Source: Pseudomonas sp. H9 (lineage in GTDB: Bacteria > Pseudomonadota > Gammaproteobacteria > Pseudomonadales > Pseudomonadaceae). Taken from it: a stretch of 64,000 nucleotides of DNA. Within the stretch, counting starts at the first letter, position 1. Each line of letters opens with the position of its first letter. The notes under the pieces are model-generated. The model was not told the DNA's origin. It ran no database searches and was given only the letters and a program-made list of their open reading frames with translations. Position numbers and translations under genes: made by a program. Below, in pieces: positions 17,295 through 25,791 of the stretch. The stretch is taken from positions 186,001 to 250,000 of the forward strand of contig NZ_SMOK01000004.1 of assembly GCF_004353925.1 (NCBI RefSeq), written 5' to 3'.

Positions 17295-18263
17295 TCAATG
17301 TCCTGCCGCCAGGTGCTCGTCGGCCCCCTGGAACACGCCTCGCTCGCCCCCGAACAGCACCAGCCGCTGGCTCGGCGCCGCGGCCGAGGTCAGGGTGCCG
17401 AGGCCAGAGCGCCGACTGCTGTCCAGCAGCTTGCCGCTGGCGTCCAGGTGCACCACGCTGCTGTCTGCCCCCACCAGCACCAGGCCGCCGTCGGGCAGCA
17501 AGACATGTCCGTAGAGCGGGTTATGGTGGTCCAGGCCGACGCGCTGCCAGCTGCGACCAAAATCGTCAGTGCGGAACACATGGCCACGCATGCCGTAGAC
17601 CAACCAGTTCTCGTCGCTCAGGCGCACTACGCCGAACAGCGAGCCGTTGTAGAAAGGCGTGAGGTTCTCCCAGGTGGCGCCATCATCGTTGCTGCGCATC
17701 ACCAGCCCTTGCTCGCCCACCAGCATGCGCCGACCGTCGACGTCACCGTCCATGCCGTTGAGGTGCAGGCCATCCGGGTTCACCTCGCGCGGGGTCCAAC
17801 TGCGGCCACCGTCGTCGGATTCAAAGAAGCGCCCGTAGCTGCCGAACGCCGCGACCTTGTGCCCGTCGGCGCTCCACACGCCGAGCAGCGGCTCACCGGA
17901 CTCGGCGTCGTAGCCCACTTCGTGCCAGTTGGCGCCGGCGTCCTCGGAACGCAGAATCCAACCGTCATGCCCCACTGCCAGCAACACCTGGTCGCTGAGT
18001 GCGGTCACCCCGGTCAGGGAGATGGCCCGCTGCGGCTCGACAACTGCACTTTGCCAACTAAGACCGTGATCGGCGCTGGTGAGGATGGTGCCGCGTTCGC
18101 CCACGGCCACCAGTTGCCGGTCGTTGACCAGCATGTCGTTGATCTGCACCCGGTCGGCGTGTAGCCGAGTCTCGGCAAGCGGCGCCGGGCTGCGCGGGGC
18201 GAAGGCATAGCCCACAGTGACCATCACCAGGGCGCTCATGGCATAGCCGATCAGCTGGCGCAT
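17295..18263 (-). CDS. Ycf48/BNR-type beta-propeller protein with N-terminal membrane anchor
   Basis: The 322-residue product starts at the ATG at 18263, which has GGAGG 6 bases upstream; the frame is open to 18314 but without a good ribosome-binding site. One N-terminal hydrophobic segment (QLIGYAMSALVMVTVGYAFA) is followed by repeated propeller blades with Asp-box-like motifs (SADHGLSW, SEDAGANW, SDDGGRSW, SNDDGATW, TDDFGRSW), as in Ycf48 and BNR proteins. It is probably anchored in the inner membrane facing the periplasm. In catabolic clusters such proteins travel with RND/MMPL pumps and DUF1329 proteins and may be assembly or accessory factors. Its own function is unknown. Confidence 0.82.
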   Translation of the reverse strand: MRQLIGYAMSALVMVTVGYAFAPRSPAPLAETRLHADRVQINDMLVNDRQLVAVGERGTILTSADHGLSWQSAVVEPQRAISLTGVTALSDQVLLAVGHDGWILRSEDAGANWHEVGYDAESGEPLLGVWSADGHKVAAFGSYGRFFESDDGGRSWTPREVNPDGLHLNGMDGDVDGRRMLVGEQGLVMRSNDDGATWENLTPFYNGSLFGVVRLSDENWLVYGMRGHVFRTDDFGRSWQRVGLDHHNPLYGHVLLPDGGLVLVGADSSVVHLDASGKLLDSSRRSGLGTLTSAAAPSQRLVLFGGERGVFQGADEHLAAGH

Positions 18264-18334
18264 GGCAGCCCTCCACTCGGCCGATTGACGTGCACGAAGC
18301 AAAGCATGTTGCATCCTCTTGTTTTCGGTCCGCC

Positions 18335-18499
18335 TCAGCGGAAGGCGCCCCAGGGATTGGCCGGGACCATCATCGCCGGCTGCAGGGGCAGTTCGGCGCT
18401 GGCGGTTTGCAACGACCGGGGCGCAGGAGACGACATCAGAACGAAGAACAGAGCGCCCAGCACCAGAGCGCTAACGGCGTAAGCAAGCAGTTGCGGCAT
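18335..18499 (-). CDS. 54-residue single-span membrane peptide
   Basis: The ATG at 18499 has GAAGGGGG ahead and starts a 54-residue peptide: a hydrophobic helix (residues 3-23, QLLAYAVSALVLGALFFVLM), then a Pro/Ala-rich tail ending GAFR. Its first 20 residues mirror the N-terminus of the next gene's product (QLLAYAVSALVL against QLIGYAMSALVM), so the two probably derive from one duplicated anchor. The longer frame to 18544 lacks a better start. It is the first gene after the activator box at 18643-18660, about 70 bp before the beta-propeller gene. It could be a small subunit of the transporter complex. I know of no named family. Confidence 0.6.
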   Translation of the reverse strand: MPQLLAYAVSALVLGALFFVLMSSPAPRSLQTASAELPLQPAMMVPANPWGAFR

Positions 18500-18616
18500 G
18501 GAGCCCCCTTCACAGAGGCCCGCTGGCACTTTGACAGGTCGCATGGAGAATCCTCGTTCTTGTTGTTATTGGCAGAACCGCGTCGCAGGACCTGCGCGCG
18601 GTTGCTGGTGAGTACA

Positions 18617-18660
18617 ATCTTGTGGCCGGCCCCCGGCACCCACATCGTCCAAACGGGTTA
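18617..18660 (-). promoter_or_regulatory. Activator box for the peptide - propeller - RND operon
   Basis: On the minus strand TAACCCGTTTGGACGATG (18660-18643) is a more diverged copy of the operator with the conserved GGACGATG half. CAAGAT follows after 20 nt (18622-18617). It lies in the 210-bp gap between the thiolase gene and the small membrane peptide gene. Confidence 0.5.
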
Positions 18661-18709
18661 GGCTCCGGGGCTGCACCGCACCGGGCCGGGCGGCGCTGAC
18701 AATCAGGGT

Positions 18710-19915
18710 TCAGGGCAACTCGAACAGCCCTGCTGCGCCCATGCCACCCCCGATGCACATCGACACCACCACGTAGCGGGCGCCACGACGCCGGCCTTCG
18801 AGCAGCGCATGGCCGACCATCCGCGAGCCGGACATGCCGAACGGATGGCCGATGGCAATGGCGCCGCCGTTGACGTTCAGGCGGGCGTTGTCGATACCCA
18901 GCGCGTTGCGGCAGTGCAGCACCTGGGCGGCAAAGGCCTCGTTGATCTCCCAGAGGTCCACGTCGTCAACCGTCAGGCCAAAACGCTGCAGCAAGCGCGG
19001 CACCGCGTACACCGGGCCGATGCCCATTTCCTCTGGTGCACAACCGGCCACAGTAATGCCACGGTAGATGCCCAGCGGCGTCAGGCCACGGCGGCGCGCC
19101 TCGGCGCGGCTCATCAGCAGGCAGGCGCTGGCGCCATCGGAGAACTGCGAGGCGTTGCCGGCGGTAACGAACTCGCCCTGCTCGATCCACTTGCCGTCCT
19201 TCCACACCGGCTTCAGTGCTGCCAGATCCTCCAGGCGGGTGCTCGGACGATTGCACTCGTCACGCTCCACCAACACGTCCTCATGGCCGGTCTCTTTGCC
19301 TTCCTTGTCGAAGCACAGCTTGCGCGCGGCCAGCGGCAGAATCTCCTCAGCGAACAAGCCGGCCTGCTGGGCGGCAGCAGTGCGCTGCTGGCTCTGCAGG
19401 GCATACTCGTCTTGGGCAGCACGGCTGATGCCGTATCGACGCGAGACGATTTCGGCGGTCTCGATCATCGGGATGTAGGCCGTCGGCATGCAGTTGAGCA
19501 CTGCCTCTGACTGGGCCCGGTAGGTGTTCTTGTGGCGCGTCTGGGTCAGCGACAGGGACTCAACGCCGCCCGCGATGGCAACCTCCATCTCGCCGGCGAG
19601 GATGCCTTTTGCTGCCACGCCGATAGCCATCAGGCCGGAAGCGCACATGCGGTCCAGGGCCATGCCCGGCACGCTCTGCGGCAGGCCGCCGGTGTAGGCG
19701 CAGAGACGACCGATGTTGTAGCCCTGGGTGCCCTGCTGCACCGCCGCGCCCATGATCACGTCCTCCACAGCGTCGGCCTCGATACCGGCGCGTTCCACCA
19801 CCGCACGCACCACGGCGCCGCCCAACAGCGGTGCCTCGGTGTCGTTGAAAGAGCCCCGGAAGGACTTCGCCAGCGCAGTACGCGCGGTGGAAACGATCAC
19901 GACTTCATTGTTCAT
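18710..19915 (-). CDS. Acetyl-CoA acetyltransferase (thiolase)
   Basis: This is a 401-residue thiolase from the ATG at 19915; a GTG at 19927 overlapping the preceding stop codon would add 4 residues. The acyl-accepting cysteine is Cys91 in ALDRMCASG. The C-terminal His and Cys motifs are [14 protein letters not shown] and SMCIGGGMG. It is the third gene of the ipdF - maoC - thiolase group and presumably performs thiolytic cleavage in beta-oxidation of a ring or side-chain fragment. It is distinct from the FadA6-like thiolase at 23576. Confidence 0.9.
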   Translation of the reverse strand: MNNEVVIVSTARTALAKSFRGSFNDTEAPLLGGAVVRAVVERAGIEADAVEDVIMGAAVQQGTQGYNIGRLCAYTGGLPQSVPGMALDRMCASGLMAIGVAAKGILAGEMEVAIAGGVESLSLTQTRHKNTYRAQSEAVLNCMPTAYIPMIETAEIVSRRYGISRAAQDEYALQSQQRTAAAQQAGLFAEEILPLAARKLCFDKEGKETGHEDVLVERDECNRPSTRLEDLAALKPVWKDGKWIEQGEFVTAGNASQFSDGASACLLMSRAEARRRGLTPLGIYRGITVAGCAPEEMGIGPVYAVPRLLQRFGLTVDDVDLWEINEAFAAQVLHCRNALGIDNARLNVNGGAIAIGHPFGMSGSRMVGHALLEGRRRGARYVVVSMCIGGGMGAAGLFELP

Positions 19916-19923
19916 GGCATTAC

Positions 19924-20394
19924 TCACTTGGATTCCGGATTGAAGAGGTAGCGGCTGAGGGTGTCGACCACGCAGCCCGGGCGTTCACCGCCCTCGATCT
20001 CGACGCTGATACGCACGGCAAACTGCACCGCCTCGCCGACACGCTCGGCGCGCAGCACCTCGCCACGGCCGCGCACCTTCGACCCCACCGGCACCACCGC
20101 CGGGAAGCGCGTGCGGTCGCTGCCGTAATTCACCCCCATGGCCAGGTTGTCGATGCGCATCAATTGCGGCATGAACAGGTTGGCCAAAGACAGGGTCAGA
20201 TAGCCGTGGGCGATGCAGGTACCAAACGGGCCACTGGCGGCGCGTTCGGGGTCGACATGGATCCACTGGTGATCGCCGGTGGCCTCGGCGAACAGGTCGA
20301 TGCGCTCCTGGGTGATCTCCAACCACTCGGTGTGGCCCAAGTCCGTACCCTCGGCAGCGAGCAACTCGTCAGCGTTACTGAACACAATGGTCAT
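19924..20394 (-). CDS. MaoC-like (R)-specific enoyl-CoA hydratase
   Basis: This 156-residue single hot-dog-fold protein carries the hydratase-2 dyad Asp41-x4-His46 in [18 protein letters not shown] and the [13 protein letters not shown] helix. It would hydrate a trans-2-enoyl-CoA to the (R)-3-hydroxyacyl-CoA. It is placed between ipdF (10-bp gap) and a thiolase, which fits a beta-oxidation segment. The substrate may be a rings C/D-derived CoA ester, but this cannot be told from the sequence. Confidence 0.88.
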   Translation of the reverse strand: MTIVFSNADELLAAEGTDLGHTEWLEITQERIDLFAEATGDHQWIHVDPERAASGPFGTCIAHGYLTLSLANLFMPQLMRIDNLAMGVNYGSDRTRFPAVVPVGSKVRGRGEVLRAERVGEAVQFAVRISVEIEGGERPGCVVDTLSRYLFNPESK

Positions 20395-20404
20395 GGCGCC
20401 TTCC

Positions 20405-21190
20405 TCAAGCCTGCTGGGAACTGACTGACAGCACTTCGCCCACCATGTAGGAGGCGTAGTCGCTGGCCAGGAAGATCATCACGTTGGCCACTTCCCAAAC
20501 CTCGGCGGCGCGGCCAAAGGCCTCGCGCCCGGCCAACTGCGCCAGCAGCTCCTCGCTGCTGGCCTTCTTCAGAAAGTCGTGCAGGGCGATGGACGGCGAT
20601 ACTGCATTGATGCGCACACCGTGCTCGGCCGCTTCCAGCCCAGCACAGCGGGTCAGGGCCATTACTCCGGCCTTGGCGGCGGCGTAGTGGGCCTGCTCCT
20701 TTTGCGCGCGCCAGCCCAGCACCGACGCGTTGTTGACGATGGCCCCGGCGCCCCGGCGCTGCATGTGCGGCAACATCGCCCGGGTCATGCGGAAGGTGCC
20801 GGTGAGGGTCACGTCAATCACCCGCAGCCATTCCTCGTCGCTCATCTCGGTGACACGCTTCTGGCCACCCAGGCCGGCGTTGTTGATCAGCACATCGACG
20901 CCGCCCAGAGTCTGTTCGGCAGCGGCCACCAGTGCCTGCACGTCTTCTTCCACTACCACGTTGCACAATTGGCCGTAGATCGTCTGCAGCCCTGTTTCGG
21001 CCTTCAAGCGCTCCACTGCCTCTTCCAGGCGGCGCGGGTGGATGTCAGAGATCATCAGCGCACGGCAGCCTTCTTCGGCGCAGCGCCGAGCCGCGGCATA
21101 GCCAATACCAGCGCCAGCGGCAGCGGTGATCAGCACAGATTTGCCAGCCAGCAACTGATGGCCAGCCACATAGGGGGGAGCTTGTCTCAC
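20405..21190 (-). CDS. ipdF: IpdF-like short-chain dehydrogenase
   Basis: This 261-residue SDR starts at a GTG at 21190 (GAGG upstream). It has TAAAGAGIG (22-30), NNAG (103-106), Ser156, Tyr169 and Lys173. From memory it matches M. tuberculosis Rv3559c (IpdF) in long stretches, including IVNNASVLGWRAQ, HYAAAKAGVMALTRC and INAVSPSIA. IpdF oxidises the 5-hydroxyl of the methylhexahydroindane intermediate during rings C/D degradation. The gene heads its own unit, with an activator box 60 bp upstream. Confidence 0.88.
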   Translation of the reverse strand: MRQAPPYVAGHQLLAGKSVLITAAAGAGIGYAAARRCAEEGCRALMISDIHPRRLEEAVERLKAETGLQTIYGQLCNVVVEEDVQALVAAAEQTLGGVDVLINNAGLGGQKRVTEMSDEEWLRVIDVTLTGTFRMTRAMLPHMQRRGAGAIVNNASVLGWRAQKEQAHYAAAKAGVMALTRCAGLEAAEHGVRINAVSPSIALHDFLKKASSEELLAQLAGREAFGRAAEVWEVANVMIFLASDYASYMVGEVLSVSSQQA

Positions 21191-21223
21191 GGCGAAAACC
21201 TCGATGGTCGGAATGCGCCGTTA

Positions 21224-21267
21224 GATATAAAGGCCGCATCGGTCGCCCACATCGTCAAAACGGACGT
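21224..21267 (-). promoter_or_regulatory. Activator box and -10 hexamer upstream of ipdF
   Basis: On the minus strand ACGTCCGTTTTGACGATG (21267-21250) is followed after 20 nt by TATATC (21229-21224), the most TATAAT-like -10 of the set. The GTG of ipdF lies 60 bp from the box. It occupies the gap behind the 12-gene hsaC-ipd operon. Confidence 0.6.
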
Positions 21268-21285
21268 GGGCGGCCATGCTCAGGC

Positions 21286-21729
21286 TTATGGCTGGTGTCG
21301 GCCGAGGACCTCGGCGAGGATGCGCGAACGGCTGGCGGTGATCTTCCACTGACCGTCGATACACTGGTAACGATCGTCGTAGATCACCCCCAGGCGGCGG
21401 GTGACGCCGGTTTGCGCGTCCAGGTTGAAGTAGCTCAGCGCCCAGCGGCCACGGGCGTGGTCGTCGTCGAGCAACTCGATTTCCGGGTTGGCGCCGTGGT
21501 GGCTGTCGATCACCCGAAGCTGGCAAGCCAGACGTTGGTAGAGCTCGATGAAGCCATCGCGGTGCTGGAACCGCCCGAGTGGCCCGTAGTCGATGTCCAC
21601 TTCGCCCTCGGCGAAACAGTCGCGGATGGTTTCCACCTCCTTCAGGTCACAGGCGTTGAGGTAGCGGTGCTTGAGCTGGCGAATGGCTTCCAGCGACTCC
21701 AGACGCGCGATACGCACTTGCAGATCCAT
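21286..21729 (-). CDS. SnoaL/NTF2-like protein
   Basis: The 147-residue protein belongs to the NTF2-like superfamily (SnoaL_4 type): LESLEAIRQLKHRYLNACDL, FAEGEVDIDYGPLGRF, and a C-terminal GQWKITASRSRIL. Members include steroid delta-isomerases, polyketide cyclases and small dioxygenase subunits; the active residue cannot be inferred here. It is the last gene of the large minus-strand operon, 12 bp after the SDR, with AGGAGG before its ATG. It may act as an isomerase or hydratase on a ring intermediate. Confidence 0.75.
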   Translation of the reverse strand: MDLQVRIARLESLEAIRQLKHRYLNACDLKEVETIRDCFAEGEVDIDYGPLGRFQHRDGFIELYQRLACQLRVIDSHHGANPEIELLDDDHARGRWALSYFNLDAQTGVTRRLGVIYDDRYQCIDGQWKITASRSRILAEVLGRHQP

Positions 21730-21741
21730 GTCTTTCCTCCT

Positions 21742-22614
21742 TCAGCCCACCCGGGCCGGGTTGAATGGCCGGGGCCCACCCAATTGCTCACGCCAGGACA
21801 TGGGCTGGCGGCCGCCCTCGTCGAGCACGCCATATTCCCGCGCCAGTTCCGCACTGATCAGCACCTGACCGCTGCGTTTCTGCCGCTCGGGGTCACGCCA
21901 CAGCGCGTGGATCAGCCGACCATTGAACTGCGGCGTCTCGGCGCTGGCGAGGAATTGCCGGTAGTGCTCCGGGTGACCGCCACTGGCCAGGGCGCTGCGC
22001 TGGGTTAATTGCATACCCAGCCAGAGCGACACCACTGCCACGTCGTGGCCTTCGAAATCAACCGCCATGTCGGCGGCCATCTTGTCGCTGCCGGCTTTCT
22101 GCGCGCCGTAGGCCGGCCCGTGCATGTAGCAAGCGGCGCCAAAGGACGAAATGAAAGCCATCAGGCCACCGCCCTTGATCAGCAGCGGCGCTGCGTAATG
22201 GCTGGCGACGTAGGCCGAGCGCAGACCGATGTCCAGCATCTGTGCCTGGGCCAGTGGTTTCTCCCAGAAAGGGCCGGCATCGGTCAGGCTGTCATCGATA
22301 CTGAGGGCATTGTTAACCAGGATGTCCAGCCGCCCCTGCTCGCGCCCGATGCGCTCGAACAGCGCGCGGACCTCATCGTCGTCGCCGTGGTCGCAGGGCA
22401 CCGCGATGCCCAGGCCGCCAGCGGCGGTCACCGCCTCGGCACTGTCGTGGACCGTGCCCTCCAGGGCCTGGCCACGAAACTGCGCCTCGCCCTGGCGCAC
22501 GCTCCGTCCAGTGACGTACACCGTCATGCCGGCGGCACCCAGGGCCTCGGCCACGCCCCGCCCCACCCCTCGACTGGCGCCGGTGACCAGCGCCACACCT
22601 TCCTGTCCAGCCAT
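21742..22614 (-). CDS. SDR-family oxidoreductase (DHRS1-like)
   Basis: This 290-residue SDR begins at the ATG at 22614 with AGGAGG ahead; the open frame to 22704 upstream is not coding. It has TGASRGVG (11-18), an NNAL variant of NNAG (101-104), Ser156/157, Tyr169 and Lys173. The layout resembles the SDRs encoded next to ipdAB and echA20 in actinobacterial steroid clusters (Rv3548c/Rv3549c). Specific substrate unknown. Confidence 0.82.
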   Translation of the reverse strand: MAGQEGVALVTGASRGVGRGVAEALGAAGMTVYVTGRSVRQGEAQFRGQALEGTVHDSAEAVTAAGGLGIAVPCDHGDDDEVRALFERIGREQGRLDILVNNALSIDDSLTDAGPFWEKPLAQAQMLDIGLRSAYVASHYAAPLLIKGGGLMAFISSFGAACYMHGPAYGAQKAGSDKMAADMAVDFEGHDVAVVSLWLGMQLTQRSALASGGHPEHYRQFLASAETPQFNGRLIHALWRDPERQKRSGQVLISAELAREYGVLDEGGRQPMSWREQLGGPRPFNPARVG

Positions 22615-22642
22615 GACCACCTCCTGCGCCAGGGGCGCTCCG

Positions 22643-23527
22643 TCAGCTACCGTAGACCTTTTGCGCCGTAACCTCGGCGGCCACCAAAGCGAGCATGGCC
22701 TCACCCACTTCCGCAGGCTGCCAGCGCGCGCCTTTGTCGATTCCGGCGGTGCTTCGCCAGCCGTCGGCGATGGAAATTCGCCCGCCCTCGGCCTCGAATA
22801 CCCGGCCAGTCATCCCCGCCGCCTCGGTCGACGCCAGCCAGGCCAGTAACGAGGAAACGTTCTCTGGTGCCCAGTAGTCGAAACTGCCATCGTCCGGCTG
22901 AGCCATACGCGTGGCCATGGACTCCACCGCAGTGGTCATACCGGTACGCGCGGCCGGTGCCACGGCGTTGGCGGTGATGCCGTAGCGCTTGAGCTCGGCG
23001 GCCTGGTTCAGGGTCAAGGCGGCGATGCCAGCCTTGGCCGCGGCGTAGTTCGACTGACCGATGGAGCCCTGCAGGCCCGCGCCGGAAGTGGTGTTGATGA
23101 TCCGCGCGTCCACTGCATGGCCGGCCTTAGCCCGCTCGCGCCAGTACTGCACGGCATGCGAGCTGATGCAGAAGTGCCCCTTCAGGTGCACCGCCATGAT
23201 GGCGTCCCAGTCGGCCTCGGTCATCGAGGCGAACATACGGTCACGGTTAATCCCGGCGTTGTTCAGCACCACGTGCAGGTCGCCCCAGGTCTCGATGGCC
23301 TGGCGCACCGCATTGGCACTGTCGCCGTAGTGAGTGATGTCGCTGTGGTTGGCAGCGGCGCGGCCACCGGCGGCAACGATCTCGGCCACCACCGCCTCGG
23401 CGGCGCTGCGGTTGATGTCGTTCACCAGCACACAGGCGCCTTCGGCAGCGAACACGCGGGCGTGGGCCGCGCCAAGGCCGCCACCAGCGCCGGTGATGAT
23501 GACCACGCGGTCTTTGAGGATTGCCAT
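22643..23527 (-). CDS. SDR-family 3-hydroxyacyl-CoA/steroid dehydrogenase (Hsd4A-like)
   Basis: This 294-residue SDR has TGAGGGLG (12-19), NNAG (89-92), Ser148, Tyr161 and Lys165, and a C-terminal extension (EAEGGRISIADGWRSTAG, then KGARWQPAEVGEAM) typical of the dehydrogenase part of peroxisomal multifunctional enzyme type 2 and of mycobacterial Hsd4A. This suggests oxidation of a 3-hydroxyacyl-CoA steroid intermediate. It sits between the FadA6-like thiolase (48-bp gap) and another SDR in the rings C/D operon. Confidence 0.83.
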   Translation of the reverse strand: MAILKDRVVIITGAGGGLGAAHARVFAAEGACVLVNDINRSAAEAVVAEIVAAGGRAAANHSDITHYGDSANAVRQAIETWGDLHVVLNNAGINRDRMFASMTEADWDAIMAVHLKGHFCISSHAVQYWRERAKAGHAVDARIINTTSGAGLQGSIGQSNYAAAKAGIAALTLNQAAELKRYGITANAVAPAARTGMTTAVESMATRMAQPDDGSFDYWAPENVSSLLAWLASTEAAGMTGRVFEAEGGRISIADGWRSTAGIDKGARWQPAEVGEAMLALVAAEVTAQKVYGS

Positions 23528-23575
23528 GCTCTATTCCTTGTCTGTTGTCGGGTAAGAGGCGCTAACCGCGCTCGC

Positions 23576-24727
23576 CTATAAACGCTCGATGATGGTGACG
23601 TTGGCCTGGCCACCACCTTCGCACATGGTCTGCAGGCCGTAGCGACCGCCGCTGCGCTCCAGTTCGTGGAGCAGCGTGGTCATCAGCCGTGCACCGGTAG
23701 CACCCAAGGGATGGCCGAGAGCGATGGCGCCACCGTTGACGTTGGTCCGCGCCGGGTCGTAGTCCAGCTCTTGAGCCCACGCCATGACCACCGAAGCGAA
23801 AGCCTCGTTGATCTCTACCCGGTCAATGTCGTCCATGCGCAGGCCAGCCTTCTTCAGCGCGAAGCGGGTAGCCTCGATGGGCGCGGTGAGGTGCCAGATC
23901 GGGTCGTCACCGCGCACCGTCAGATGGTGAATGCGCGCCCGGGGCGTCAACCCGTAGCGCTGCAGCGCTGCCTCCGACACCACCAGCAGTGCCGCCGAGG
24001 CATCGCAGGTCTGGCTCGACACCGCTGCGGTGATGGCTGGGAAGTTCGGGTCTACCGGTTCCAGGCTGGCCATCTTCTCCAGGCTGGTAGCACGCGGCGT
24101 CTCGTCATGAAGCAGACCTTCGCAAGGCACGATCTCACGCTGGAAATGGCCGCTTTCGATGGCTGCCAGCGCGCGCCGATGGCTTTCCAGGGCGAAGGCT
24201 TCCATGTCACAGCGGCTGATCCGCCAGTGGTCGGCGATTCGCTGTGCGGCATAAAACTGGTTCACCGGCTGGTCGGCGAAACGCGCGCGCCAGCCCAGGC
24301 TGCCAGAGAACGGATCGGGGAAGCCCAGGGGCTGACCGGCGAGCATGGCCGAGGAAATCGGGATCTGCGTCATGGTCTGCACGCCACCCACCGCCACCAC
24401 GTCCTGAGTACCACTCATCACCGCTTGCGCGGCGAAGTGCAGCGCTTGCTGCGACGAGCCGCACTGGCGATCCACGGTAGTGCCCGGCACGCACAGCGGC
24501 AGGTCGGCGGCCAGCCAGCTGGTGCGGGCGATATCGGCAGCCTGGGAGCCGATGGTGTCGACGCAACCGAAGATCACGTCGTCGTACTCGTCGGCGGGAA
24601 TTCCGTTGCGTTGCACCAGCGACTTGAGCACATGGGCGCCCAGGTCAATGGCGTGGACGTGGGCAAGAGCGCCCTTGCGCTTGCCGGTGGGCGTGCGCAG
24701 GGCGTCGACTATGTAGGCTTGGGGCAT
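23576..24727 (-). CDS. fadA6: FadA6-like thiolase
   Basis: The 383-residue thiolase starts at the ATG at 24727, 4 bp after the preceding stop codon. Cys89 ([11 protein letters not shown]) is the acylated nucleophile; [14 protein letters not shown] and [11 protein letters not shown] carry the C-terminal His and Cys. FadA6 catalyses thiolysis late in rings C/D degradation of cholesterol in mycobacteria. The gene here is embedded between acyl-CoA dehydrogenase and SDR genes of the ipd operon, which supports the same role. Confidence 0.85.
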   Translation of the reverse strand: MPQAYIVDALRTPTGKRKGALAHVHAIDLGAHVLKSLVQRNGIPADEYDDVIFGCVDTIGSQAADIARTSWLAADLPLCVPGTTVDRQCGSSQQALHFAAQAVMSGTQDVVAVGGVQTMTQIPISSAMLAGQPLGFPDPFSGSLGWRARFADQPVNQFYAAQRIADHWRISRCDMEAFALESHRRALAAIESGHFQREIVPCEGLLHDETPRATSLEKMASLEPVDPNFPAITAAVSSQTCDASAALLVVSEAALQRYGLTPRARIHHLTVRGDDPIWHLTAPIEATRFALKKAGLRMDDIDRVEINEAFASVVMAWAQELDYDPARTNVNGGAIALGHPLGATGARLMTTLLHELERSGGRYGLQTMCEGGGQANVTIIERL

Positions 24728-24731
24728 GGTG

Positions 24732-25781
24732 TCAATCCTCGAAGGTATGGCCCGGCGCGAGTTCGGCCGTGAGCAGGTGTGCCTCGACACGGTTCTTGTG
24801 CAGGGCGCGGTCGCCCCAGGCGTTATCCAGCGCCCAGGCACGCTTCATGAACATCTGCAGGTCCACCTCCCAGGTGTATCCCATGGCTCCGTGCACCTGG
24901 ATGCCGTGGCGAGCGGCGAGCAAGGCGGCCTCGGCGCAGGCCAGACGCGCGTGGGAAACCCGTACCCGGGCTTGGCCCTGGCCCTGTGCCAGCGCGTGGG
25001 CGGCGCGGTAGAGCACCGGCTTGGCAAATTCGATGCGGGTGGCGACGTCAGCCAGGTGGTGCTTGACCGCCTGGAAACTGCCGATAGGTTTGCCGAACTG
25101 TTTGCGCTGGGCCACGTAGTCCACCGACAGGTCGAGCATGCGCTGGGCCAGGCCCGCCAGTTGCCCGGCAACCGACAGCGCACCGCGATCAAGGGTCAGC
25201 GCCCACAGCGCCTTGCCCGCCTCGCCGCCAGCCAGACAGGTCGCAGCCGACGGATTCCAGGCCACCTGATACAGCCGACGCGAGGCATCGATACTCGGGT
25301 TGGCGATCACATCCACTTCGGCGCGGGGTACGGCGTGTACCTCGTCGCCATGGGCCAGCAGCAACAGGTCGGCATCGCGGGCATCGGCGACCCAAGGGTT
25401 GACCGGGTGGCCGACGGCAACGCGCACGCTGCCTTCGGCAACTCTGGCCAGCCACTGGCTGCGCCGCTCGCTCTCGGGCAGCGCGGCCAGCAGGCCGGCG
25501 GCGATGTAGGCGGTGTCGCCCAGCGAATCGGGAATAGCGTAGTAGCCCAGCTCCTGGGTCATCAGCGCCCAGGCCACGTCATCCATGCCCAGGCCGCCGC
25601 AGTCTTCCGGAACCGACAGCGCCGTCAGGCCCTGCTCGGCGATCTTGCCGCGCAGGTCTGGGGAACGGCCAGCCTCGGTCTCCCAGAGCTCGCGGAGCAT
25701 CTCCGGCGCCGCCTCGGTCATGAGGAAGCGGCTGATGGCCTCGCGAAAGGCCAGTTGATCTTCGGTAAAGGTGAAGTTCAT
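24732..25781 (-). CDS. Acyl-CoA dehydrogenase subunit (heteromeric FadE type)
   Basis: This 349-residue protein starts at the ATG at 25781; the frame extends to 25907 only as overlap with the preceding gene. It has the acyl-CoA dehydrogenase fold (SVPEDCGGLGMDDVAWA, RKQFGKPIGSFQAVKHHLAD, VHGAMGYTWEVDL), but it is short and the middle domain is reduced. Steroid acyl-CoA dehydrogenases are often alpha2beta2 complexes of two adjacent genes, and this one directly follows the larger subunit at 25792. It probably dehydrogenates a rings C/D CoA ester. Confidence 0.85.
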   Translation of the reverse strand: MNFTFTEDQLAFREAISRFLMTEAAPEMLRELWETEAGRSPDLRGKIAEQGLTALSVPEDCGGLGMDDVAWALMTQELGYYAIPDSLGDTAYIAAGLLAALPESERRSQWLARVAEGSVRVAVGHPVNPWVADARDADLLLLAHGDEVHAVPRAEVDVIANPSIDASRRLYQVAWNPSAATCLAGGEAGKALWALTLDRGALSVAGQLAGLAQRMLDLSVDYVAQRKQFGKPIGSFQAVKHHLADVATRIEFAKPVLYRAAHALAQGQGQARVRVSHARLACAEAALLAARHGIQVHGAMGYTWEVDLQMFMKRAWALDNAWGDRALHKNRVEAHLLTAELAPGHTFED

Positions 25782-25791
25782 CGCCCGCCCC

